From contig JALWUQ010000073.1 in assembly GCA_026993075.1 (NCBI GenBank), positions 1-40,073 on the forward strand: a DNA stretch of 40,073 nt, given 5' to 3'. The stretch comes from Campylobacteraceae bacterium. GTDB taxonomy: Bacteria; Campylobacterota; Campylobacteria; Campylobacterales; JALSKU01. Shown here piece by piece: positions 11,010 to 19,239 of the stretch. Every line of letters begins with the position of its first letter. The first letter of the stretch is position 1. Made by a program: the position numbers and the translations under genes. The notes beneath the pieces are model-generated. The model was not told the origin of the DNA. It was given only the letters and a program-made list of their open reading frames with translations, and searched no databases.

Positions 11010-11752
11010 TATATATGCGCTTTAAAAAGTTTATCTAAGATAAGAAGTAACACTATAGAGTAAAAAAATAATAATAATTTTTTATGTCGTTTGTGTTCAG
11101 TTTTGTGAGAAAGCATTATACCAAGATAAACACCAAATAAAGAAAACAATCCGATAGTCAAACCTTTTGAATAATCAATCAACCCATAATATGATAAACT
11201 TATAAACCCTGAAACTGAAGAAAATATAACAAAAAACAAAGCAGAAGATAATGCCTTTTTAAGAGGAAAATGTAAAAAACCAACCAATATAGGAGTTATA
11301 AGAAGTGCCCCTCCAATTCCAACACTAATAGATACAGTCCCTACAATATATCCAATGCACAGTAGCAGTATATTATTATTTATTTCCGGTTTATTTGAGA
11401 GAAGTGGTGCTTTAAAAAAACGATAAATTGCCAAAACAACAAAAGATAAAAATGCAATAGTCAAAATATTTGAAGACAAATGTTTAACTATAAAACCACT
11501 ATTCATCGCTCCAAAAAATCCTCCTATTCCAACAGAGATAGAATTTTTAAGATGCAAAGTTCCCTTTTTAAAATTTAAGTATGAACCGTAAAGTGAGCTA
11601 AAAACCATTTGTGTAACAGATATGCCGATAGCATATTTTATATCATAACCTAAAAACAATAAGGCAGGCACAAGTACAGTTCCTCCTCCTATAGCAAAAA
11701 ATCCGGATATAAATCCTACCAAAACCCCTAAACCTGCCAATAATGCCAACAT
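11009..11752 (-). CDS. Sulfite exporter TauE/SafE family membrane protein
   Basis: Multiple hydrophobic helices; FISGFFAIGGGTVLVPALLFLGYDIKYAIGISVTQM and SVGIGGALLITPILVGFLHFPLKKALSSALF. Confidence 0.9.
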   Translation of the reverse strand: MLALLAGLGVLVGFISGFFAIGGGTVLVPALLFLGYDIKYAIGISVTQMVFSSLYGSYLNFKKGTLHLKNSISVGIGGFFGAMNSGFIVKHLSSNILTIAFLSFVVLAIYRFFKAPLLSNKPEINNNILLLCIGYIVGTVSISVGIGGALLITPILVGFLHFPLKKALSSALFFVIFSSVSGFISLSYYGLIDYSKGLTIGLFSLFGVYLGIMLSHKTEHKRHKKLLLFFYSIVLLLILDKLFKAHI

Positions 11753-11859
11753 GTTTCTCCAATCCTTAAAGTAAAAGTATTATAATACTATCTTTTCTTT
11801 AAACAATTATTTAAAATTGATAGTGTATACTATGCTAACAGTATTTTAAAAGGAATAAT

Positions 11860-12291
11860 TTGATATTTGATTACATAAAAAATTCAAGCGAAGATTTTTT
11901 TACTGCCATATTGGGCTTAAAAGTTCAAGAATGCAAAACAAGCAAATATAACAACTTGTACTGTTCTGAAATAAGCATATACAAAAACGAAAAAAAGTTA
12001 GATATAATATTTTTTTTCAATAAAGATACTATATGTCTTATATCTGATATTCTTCTTTTTGACAGCAATCCAGACGAAGAAAGTAGATTTGATTTATTGA
12101 AAGAAGTTGCAAACTTGATAGTTGGAAAAGCAAAATCACTTATTGAAGAAACAGATGAAGATTCGATATATAAAATATCAACCCCAAAATATAACGGAAA
12201 GGTTCGCAATATACGAGAATATAATTTATCACAAAAAATATCACAAAAGATTCAAAATAGATGTTTTATTATTGGTATCAAGGAAGTATAA
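11860..12291 (+). CDS. CheX-like CheY-P phosphatase family protein (TTG start)
   Basis: 143 aa with LLKEVANLIVGKAKSLIEE, containing the ExxN pattern of CheC/CheX phosphatases; directly abuts fliN. Confidence 0.7.
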   Translation: MIFDYIKNSSEDFFTAILGLKVQECKTSKYNNLYCSEISIYKNEKKLDIIFFFNKDTICLISDILLFDSNPDEESRFDLLKEVANLIVGKAKSLIEETDEDSIYKISTPKYNGKVRNIREYNLSQKISQKIQNRCFIIGIKEV

Positions 12292-12594
12292 TTGAAAAAC
12301 ACAGCAAATAAAATAGATGATAAAGAGGAGTATGAAAAGTTAGATGATATTTCAGTATATTTTACCGCTGAGTTAGGATCTATCTCTTTACATATAAATG
12401 AGATCTTAAAATTAGTCAATGGTTCAGTAATAGACTTACAAAAGCCTGCGGGAGAAAGTGTTGAGCTATATGTAAACGGCAAGATTATAGGCAAAGGGGA
12501 AGTCATGGTTTACGAGAAAAATTTAGCTGTAAGGATAAATGAAATTCTTGATTCAAAATCAGTTATACAATATTTTAGCAAGGAATTGTCATGA
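12292..12594 (+). CDS. fliN: Flagellar motor switch protein FliN (TTG start)
   Basis: SpoA domain: VYFTAELGSISLHINEILKLVNGSVIDLQKPAGESVELYVNGKIIGKGEVMVYEKNLAVRINEIL. Confidence 0.92.
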   Translation: MKNTANKIDDKEEYEKLDDISVYFTAELGSISLHINEILKLVNGSVIDLQKPAGESVELYVNGKIIGKGEVMVYEKNLAVRINEILDSKSVIQYFSKELS

Positions 12595-13427
12595 AATTAA
12601 AGTATTTATTATTTATTATACTGATACAAATCAATATCTTCGCCACTACACTTTTAACTTACAACACATACAACAGAACAAACAGAGTAGATATCATGCT
12701 CTCTTTTGATACGCCATATAGCGGTAAAGTGTTTTTGCAAAAAAAGAAAGATACTTTTATAATTACATTAAACAATGTCTCATTTAACAGGATAATTACA
12801 AAAAACATAAATTCTAAAATAGTTAATAAAATAAAAATAATCCCAAATAAAAAAAATATAAATATTTTTCTAAAAAGCAAGGAAAATATCGCAATAGTTG
12901 CTTCAAAAACAACTGATGGCTTTGGTCTTAGAATAAGAGCAAAAATCCTAACCACAAAGGCTAACAATGTGAAAACATCTGTTTTAGATAGTAAAAAATT
13001 TAATACAGATTTAAAGATGGATACAAAAAATTATGGCGAAAATAGATATTATATAGTATTGGCAATTCTTGCTTTACTGGTTCTTATCTTACTGTTTATA
13101 AAGAAAAAAGCATCAAAACAAACAACAAGAAATTGGCTTTTTAAAGGAAAATCAAAAAATATCAATATAAATATTTTGTACTCTAAAGCAATAGACAGTA
13201 AAAACAGTGTAGTTGTGCTGGAATATCTTGATCGAAGATATCTTATTTTAACAGGTTCATCAAATCAGCTTTTAGATAAATTTACTACGGATGATACTAT
13301 CAAGGAAGAGGAAGATTTTGAGCAAATATTTGCTAAAAACAGAGAAAAATTAGATGAGTTTTTAAAAGTAGGAGACGACAAGCTATCAAGCTATAGAGAC
13401 AAAGTAAGCTTAGACTTAACAAAATAA
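12591..13427 (+). CDS. fliO: FliO-like flagellar biosynthesis protein with large N-terminal periplasmic domain
   Basis: Signal-like N-terminus, beta-rich AMIN-like region, single TM helix (YYIVLAILALLVLILLFI), C-terminal FliO-like VVVLEYLDRRYLILTGSSNQLLDKF; ATGA overlap with fliN. Confidence 0.75.
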   Translation: MKLKYLLFIILIQINIFATTLLTYNTYNRTNRVDIMLSFDTPYSGKVFLQKKKDTFIITLNNVSFNRIITKNINSKIVNKIKIIPNKKNINIFLKSKENIAIVASKTTDGFGLRIRAKILTTKANNVKTSVLDSKKFNTDLKMDTKNYGENRYYIVLAILALLVLILLFIKKKASKQTTRNWLFKGKSKNININILYSKAIDSKNSVVVLEYLDRRYLILTGSSNQLLDKFTTDDTIKEEEDFEQIFAKNREKLDEFLKVGDDKLSSYRDKVSLDLTK

Positions 13428-13438
13428 TGCCTAAAATG

Positions 13439-14374
13439 CTAAGAGGTAAAAAAACTTTTTATATATTGCTTAAGAACAAAGGGGTCTTCTACCCTATTTA
13501 CTTTATCTCTAAAAGCAGTGGCATCAGCAAAATTTTTTGAATATGTATGCAAATGTTTTCTAAATATACCTGTTGCTTTTTCACCATAAAAGTCTAACAT
13601 TCTCTCAAAATGCTCCAATACAATCTCTTGAATTTTTTCTTTCTTTAGAATTTGTATATCATTTTTAATTTGATAAAATATCCAAGGATTACCGATAGCA
13701 CCTCTTCCAATCATGACACCATCAGCTTTTGTGATATTTTTAATATTTTTATATGATTTTAGGTCAACAACATTTCCATTGGCAACCAATGGTATATTCA
13801 AGACTTCTTTTGCCTCTTTGATTTCATTATAATCTATCTTGTTGCTTTTATATCCATCACTTCTTGTTCTTGCATGAAGTATCAAAAAGTCTGCACCACT
13901 ATTTTCACAAGCTATGGCTATCTCTTTTGCAATCTTACTATCAAAACCAAGTCTTGCTTTAACAGAAGTATATCTTTTATTAGAATTTTTCTTAATAGTT
14001 TCAATAATTTTTGACATTTTGGATAAATCCTTTAAAAGAGCACTGCCTGATCCTTGTCTAACTACCTTAGGTACAGGACATCCACAATTTAAATCGATTC
14101 CATCGATGCCTGGCATATCATTAAGTATCAAAACCGCCTCTTTAATAATTTTCTCATTATTTCCGGCAATTTGAACAATATATGGTACTTCGCCTGATGA
14201 TTTTTCTAACATTTTTAATGTTTTGACAGAGTTATAAACCAATGCATTAGAGCTTATCATCTCACTCACAGTTACATCAGCTCCAAATTTTTTTACAACT
14301 TCTCTAAAGGGAAGATCCGTATATCCTGCCAAGGGGGCTAAAAAAAGAAGGTCTTCCTTATCAAAATCAATCAT
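13439..14374 (-). CDS. dus: tRNA-dihydrouridine synthase
   Basis: APLAGYTDLPFREV, DLNCGCPVPKVVRQGSGSALL, VANGNVVD, GVMIGRGAIGNPWIF. Confidence 0.96.
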   Translation of the reverse strand: MIDFDKEDLLFLAPLAGYTDLPFREVVKKFGADVTVSEMISSNALVYNSVKTLKMLEKSSGEVPYIVQIAGNNEKIIKEAVLILNDMPGIDGIDLNCGCPVPKVVRQGSGSALLKDLSKMSKIIETIKKNSNKRYTSVKARLGFDSKIAKEIAIACENSGADFLILHARTRSDGYKSNKIDYNEIKEAKEVLNIPLVANGNVVDLKSYKNIKNITKADGVMIGRGAIGNPWIFYQIKNDIQILKKEKIQEIVLEHFERMLDFYGEKATGIFRKHLHTYSKNFADATAFRDKVNRVEDPFVLKQYIKSFFTS

Positions 14375-15387
14375 GTATCAAAAAATAAATTTATATCAAA
14401 ATTCTTACCTTCATCTCTTAAAAATAAGAAATATCTAAATTTTTCACACTCATTTTTACCGATATTTTCTAAAATATCCCTCACTCTATCGACCATTTGA
14501 TATTCAAAAAGTATATACAGATATGCTTGTGTTGCCAAATCATTCTCATTTGATAACTTTTCAAATAAAGAAATAGTGGCTTCAGGATTCAATACTTTTT
14601 TAATTCTTTTAGCAACCGATAAAAACTCTTTTTTTGAATATTTAAACTCTTGTAAAATATCAAATACCTCATCACCGCTCATTTTAAGCATATCCTCAGG
14701 ATTTTCCATGCGACTAATTAAAATCTCAAAAATATTTTTATCAATATTATATCCTTGTTGTTTTATATCTGCAAAGTTTGCATAAGTCGCATATACTTCA
14801 AAAGCTTTTTGACATATCTCATTTCCTTTATCTGTACAGCTTTTTAGAACCTCTTCAGAATAACTTTTATCGCTTGAGAGTTTATTTAATATATTTTTCT
14901 TAAAAAAATAATTATCTTTTGGAAGTTTATATTTTTTTAAATTTATATTACCTCCGTTTTCAATAGTTTTTAGATCCAAAATAACACTTTTTATCTCTTC
15001 ATTTTCTATATCATTAGGATCTTTTGAAGCATCAAATTTAAAATGTTTCAACATTTTAACAGGCAATTTATACCAACTGGTTTTAAAATCTCCACTTCCA
15101 TCCAAACCTAAAATTCTTGCTTTTGAATACTGAAGATAATTTTTATAATCTTTTTGAAGGTTTCTATATGAAAAATATCCTTTTACATTATAAAAAGCCA
15201 TATGAAGTATTGATGCAACCACTATCACTAAAGCAGGCAAAATTACCCATACGGCAACATATAAAGATATATTAATTCCAAAAAATGACAGTGTAAATAT
15301 ACTGCCATTAAAACTGTAAACATACGCACCAACTGCTGCAATAAAAATAATTGAAAAAATAATATATTTTTTTAAGCCCATTACCAA
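14371..15387 (-). CDS. Conserved hypothetical membrane protein
   Basis: 338 aa with two N-terminal TM helices then a long soluble region; overlaps dus start by 4 nt. No recognised domain. Confidence 0.75.
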   Translation of the reverse strand: MVMGLKKYIIFSIIFIAAVGAYVYSFNGSIFTLSFFGINISLYVAVWVILPALVIVVASILHMAFYNVKGYFSYRNLQKDYKNYLQYSKARILGLDGSGDFKTSWYKLPVKMLKHFKFDASKDPNDIENEEIKSVILDLKTIENGGNINLKKYKLPKDNYFFKKNILNKLSSDKSYSEEVLKSCTDKGNEICQKAFEVYATYANFADIKQQGYNIDKNIFEILISRMENPEDMLKMSGDEVFDILQEFKYSKKEFLSVAKRIKKVLNPEATISLFEKLSNENDLATQAYLYILFEYQMVDRVRDILENIGKNECEKFRYFLFLRDEGKNFDINLFFDT

Positions 15388-15392
15388 CCCTT

Positions 15393-15767
15393 TTATTTAT
15401 TTTGTTTTTCTACTATCTCTCTGCATACTATACAATATTTTGCATGAGGTTTAACTTTCAACCTTTGGAAAGAGATATTCTCTTCACACATTTCACATAT
15501 TCCATAATTACCATTTTTTATTTTATTTTTAGCATAATCAATTGCTTTTAATTCCGCTGCTTGTTGCTTGTTTATAGCATGTTTTGTTAGTCTATCAGAA
15601 TTTACAGAAGCGTGATCTGCATCATCAGAAAGATGAGTTTTCTGCAACTCTTGCATATCTTTTAGCGTATTGTTTATATTTTTTTGAATTTGCTCCTTTC
15701 TATTATCTAACAAATTTTCAAAAAACCTTAAATCTCTCTCTTTCACATATTCTCCTTTTATACACAA
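15393..15767 (-). CDS. DksA/TraR-type zinc-finger protein
   Basis: DDADHASVNSDR and CEMCEENISFQRLKVKPHAKYCIVCREI zinc finger. Confidence 0.93.
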   Translation of the reverse strand: MCIKGEYVKERDLRFFENLLDNRKEQIQKNINNTLKDMQELQKTHLSDDADHASVNSDRLTKHAINKQQAAELKAIDYAKNKIKNGNYGICEMCEENISFQRLKVKPHAKYCIVCREIVEKQNK

Positions 15768-15772
15768 ATATC

Positions 15773-15805
15773 AAAATTAAAAATTAAAATATAATTTTTA
15801 ATTTT
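15773..15805. repeat. AT-only 14-bp inverted repeat between rlmH and the dksA-like gene
   Basis: AAAATTAAAAATTA-AAATA-TAATTTTTAATTTT, perfect arms. Confidence 0.6.
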
Positions 15806-15819
15806 AGTATTTGAAAGTA

Positions 15820-16290
15820 CTATTTATGGTATGGATGAGAGTTTACAATACTCAACGCCCTATATATCTGCTCATATAATACTACTTTAGCTATCTTATG
15901 AGATAATGTCATCTTGCTTAAAGAAATTACATTATCTGCATTATTTAAAAAATTTTCTTCAAAACCAAATGCTCCTGCTATAAAAAAATTTATATCATAA
16001 AACTTATTAAATATACTACTAAATTCTATACTGTTGAGCATTTTACCTCTTTCATGTAAAAATATATTGTAAGTTCCTAAATTGCTTTTCAAAATCTCAC
16101 TATAACTTTTCTTTGCCCCCGTTGCATCCTTTTTTTGTGATAATGCAATTTTTTTATTAAATAAACAAATGCCTTTTATATTGGCATATCTTCCAATCAT
16201 TTTTTTGTAACTCTCAACAATAACTGTATATTCATCTTTTTTTTCTTTTTCTATACTAAAAACTGTTATTTTATGCAATTTTTGTATCAT
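15820..16290 (-). CDS. rlmH: 23S rRNA (pseudouridine1915-N3)-methyltransferase RlmH
   Basis: C-terminal YEQIYRALSIVNSHPYHK and FFIAGAFGF; ORF-track start is 16299, with MIQKLHKITVF at 16290 also possible; overlaps accD. Confidence 0.92.
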   Translation of the reverse strand: MIQKLHKITVFSIEKEKKDEYTVIVESYKKMIGRYANIKGICLFNKKIALSQKKDATGAKKSYSEILKSNLGTYNIFLHERGKMLNSIEFSSIFNKFYDINFFIAGAFGFEENFLNNADNVISLSKMTLSHKIAKVVLYEQIYRALSIVNSHPYHK

Positions 16291-17128
16291 CTTTACCAAA
16301 AAATGTTAAAAAGTCACTAATTGTTTTTTTAAGCTCACCTCTTTGAACTATCATATCAATCAATCCATGTTCTAATAAAAATTCTGATTTTTGAAATCCA
16401 ACAGGCAAATCAGTCCCGATTGTCTGTTTTATAACTCTTTGTCCGGCAAAACCTATAAGAGCTCCAGGCTCCGCCATAATGATATCACCAAGCCATGCAA
16501 AAGATGCACTAACGCCACCCATAGTCGGATCAGTCAAAATAGAAATATAAGGCAACTTTGCATCATCAAGTCTGGCTAAAGCAGCAGAAGTTTTAGACAT
16601 TTGCAATAATGCAAAAGTACTCTCTTGCATTCTAGCTCCGCCACTTGCACTTACGATAATAAGAGGAGTTCTTTTATCTAAAGCTCTATTTACAGCACGA
16701 ACTATTTTTTCACCTTCAACCGAACCTAAACTTCCTCCCATAAATGAAAAGTCAAAAATTACAATCTGCGATAATATACCATTTATCTTACACTCTCCAC
16801 TAATAGCAGATGAATTTTTGCCTGTTTTTTCAGTATTTTCGATTATTCTCTTCTTGTATGATTTTTTATCAACAAAATTCAAAGGATCATTCGCCTTTAA
16901 ATCTTCATCAAATTCAATGAAACTTTCTTTATCACAAATAATTTTTATCCGTTGATCAACCGATATTCTCATATGAAAATTGCACTTGGGGCAAACATTA
17001 AGTAAATTTTCCACTTCTTTATAATACATTAAAGAATTACAAGATTTGCATTTTATCCAATGACTTGGAGCCTCTTCGCTTGATGGCTGCTGTCTTCGTA
17101 TTTTACTAAAAATATTACCAAAATTCAT
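16271..17128 (-). CDS. accD: Acetyl-CoA carboxylase carboxyltransferase subunit beta
   Basis: Zn ribbon CKSCNSLMYYKEVENLLNVCPKC, ASGGARMQES, GGVSASFAWLGDIIMAEPGALIGFAGQRVI. Confidence 0.97.
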   Translation of the reverse strand: MNFGNIFSKIRRQQPSSEEAPSHWIKCKSCNSLMYYKEVENLLNVCPKCNFHMRISVDQRIKIICDKESFIEFDEDLKANDPLNFVDKKSYKKRIIENTEKTGKNSSAISGECKINGILSQIVIFDFSFMGGSLGSVEGEKIVRAVNRALDKRTPLIIVSASGGARMQESTFALLQMSKTSAALARLDDAKLPYISILTDPTMGGVSASFAWLGDIIMAEPGALIGFAGQRVIKQTIGTDLPVGFQKSEFLLEHGLIDMIVQRGELKKTISDFLTFFGKDDTKIA

Positions 17129-17130
17129 AA

Positions 17131-17841
17131 TCAACCTTTTATAAGTTTTAACAATCTATCAAATATCTTTTTATCTTTTGAAATTAATAAAAATCTTCCT
17201 TCATTATAGATATACATATCCTCGCACATATATAAACCTGCGCAAATATCATACTCTCTTGGAATGCCTTCAAAAATTACAAATTTAACTTCATGTGCAT
17301 ACGCTAAAGATAAAGCTATTGCACCCAGGCTTCTGTATTTTATACTTTCATTTTTCATAAGACATACTAGCTTCTTTGAGGCATAAGCTCTTTCGTAAAT
17401 GCCTATTGTAGCATAATTATTTATTATAACATCTGAAAAAATCAAATCATACAATTTTGCTTTTTTGAAACTTATACGGTTTTTTATAAATATATCAGAA
17501 TTCGCAAAATTTACGATTACCGCCTCACTCACCCTGCCATCTTGCTTCCTTGCAACCGAACTTCCAAAATATGGTAAATTAGATATAAAATTTTCACTTC
17601 CGTCAATCGGGTCTATAATAATCTCATCAAGACCTTCACCAAATACCCCACACTCTTCAGAAATAATTTTACCGTATTTTGATAAATACTTTATAAATAC
17701 CTCCTCAGCTTTTATATCAATTACTCTACTTATATCCCCACCAGCTCCCTTTTTAACTTTCTTGGATAAATCAATACCTCTTTCATTTATAATTTTTAAA
17801 ATTTCTTTATTGGCTAAAATTACAGAATCTGTAAAATTCAT
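17131..17841 (-). CDS. Inositol monophosphatase family protein
   Basis: ISEECGVFGEGLDEIIIDPIDGSENFISNLPYFGSSVA (DPIDG motif). Confidence 0.87.
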   Translation of the reverse strand: MNFTDSVILANKEILKIINERGIDLSKKVKKGAGGDISRVIDIKAEEVFIKYLSKYGKIISEECGVFGEGLDEIIIDPIDGSENFISNLPYFGSSVARKQDGRVSEAVIVNFANSDIFIKNRISFKKAKLYDLIFSDVIINNYATIGIYERAYASKKLVCLMKNESIKYRSLGAIALSLAYAHEVKFVIFEGIPREYDICAGLYMCEDMYIYNEGRFLLISKDKKIFDRLLKLIKG

Positions 17842-19238
17842 ATTATCTTTTCTTGTCTCTTCAATGATTTGATTATAAAATGGGCAGCTTCTTTGCCGTC
17901 ATTTGCCGCAGTAACAACAAGATCAGCACCTCTTTGACAATCTCCTCCTGCAAAAATACCTTTTTTACTTGTTTCATAATGCTCATCCACAATCACACCC
18001 CCATACTTATTTACTTCTATGCCATTTTCTGCTAAAAACGATGGTATTTCATGCTCAAATCCAAGAGAAAATATAACAATATCTGTATCTATTCTAAAAT
18101 CACTGCCTTTTATCACTTCCACTTTTTGCCTGCCGGTATTATCTTTTTCTGTGAGCATTGTTTTTTTCATTCTTACGGCAATAACCTTCTTGTCGCTATT
18201 TAGGATAATTTCTTTTGGTGTTACATTGAAAATGAACTGAGTACCTTCATCATAAGCATTCTTAATCTCTTTTTTGGATCCAGGCATATTGACCCTATCT
18301 CTTCTATAAAGGCATTTTACACTTTTTGCACCTTCTCTTATAGCAGTTCTGACACAATCCATAGCAGTATCTCCACCGCCTATTACAACTACATTTTTAT
18401 CTTTTACATCATATTTTTCATCATAAGACTCATGAAATAGTTTTTTTTGAATATTTATTAAAAAATCAAGTGCTCTTAGCGTACCACTACTTTGCTCATT
18501 TATTATATTTGCTTTTTTAGGTTTTTGTGCTCCAATACCTATAAATATCCCATTACATTTTTTAGAAATTTCTGAAAAAGATATATCTTTGCCGACTTCA
18601 CAATTAAGTATCAAGTTAAGTCCTGCATCTTTTAGCCACTCATATCGTCTTTGAACAACTTTTTTATTTAGTTTAAAATTTGGTATTCCATATGTCAGTA
18701 AACCTCCAGGTCTTGAAGCCTTTTCATACATATCAACACCAATACCTGCTCTTAAAAGGTAAGTCGCAACTGACATGCTAGAAGGTCCTGATCCTATAAC
18801 TGCAACTCTTTTGTCACTGCTTATACCTGGAAATAAAGGTTTTAAGCCATGTTTAAAACCATTTTCAGATATAAAGGTTTCTATTGAGCCTATCGTTATA
18901 GCACCAAATCCATCTTGATTTAAAGTACAATCTCCTTCGCAAAGTCTATCAACCGGACAAATTCTCCCGGTAATCTCCGGAAACGGATTTGATTCATTTG
19001 AGAGATTGAATGCCAGTTTTTTATCAATATTTGCCGTTGCTTTTAGCCAAAATGGAATATAATTATGAAGAGGGCATTTATTGTGACAGTACGGATCTCC
19101 ACACTGGATACATCTTTCAGCCTGAGTAGCCGCATCATTGGTTTTAAATATCTCATAAATCTCTTTATAGTCTTTTATCCTTTCATTTGACCCTCTTCTT
19201 TCAGGATCAATTCTTTCTAATTCGGTAAAATTTTGCAT
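17838..19238 (-). CDS. gltD: Glutamate synthase small subunit
   Basis: ERCIQCGDPYCHNKCPLHNYIPFW, NAD(P)/FAD motifs, VVIGGGDTAMDCVRTAIREGAK; next to gltB. Confidence 0.96.
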   Translation of the reverse strand: MQNFTELERIDPERRGSNERIKDYKEIYEIFKTNDAATQAERCIQCGDPYCHNKCPLHNYIPFWLKATANIDKKLAFNLSNESNPFPEITGRICPVDRLCEGDCTLNQDGFGAITIGSIETFISENGFKHGLKPLFPGISSDKRVAVIGSGPSSMSVATYLLRAGIGVDMYEKASRPGGLLTYGIPNFKLNKKVVQRRYEWLKDAGLNLILNCEVGKDISFSEISKKCNGIFIGIGAQKPKKANIINEQSSGTLRALDFLINIQKKLFHESYDEKYDVKDKNVVVIGGGDTAMDCVRTAIREGAKSVKCLYRRDRVNMPGSKKEIKNAYDEGTQFIFNVTPKEIILNSDKKVIAVRMKKTMLTEKDNTGRQKVEVIKGSDFRIDTDIVIFSLGFEHEIPSFLAENGIEVNKYGGVIVDEHYETSKKGIFAGGDCQRGADLVVTAANDGKEAAHFIIKSLKRQEKII

Positions 19239-19239
19239 A

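Noticed and set aside
11776-11789. 14-bp palindrome AGTATTATAATACT between the TauE-like and CheX-like genes
   Set aside because: AT-rich and short; more easily explained by overlapping -10 boxes of divergent promoters than by a specific operator.
17465-17872. 135-aa plus-strand ORF
   Set aside because: Antisense to the IMPase-family gene, which carries the DPIDG motif.
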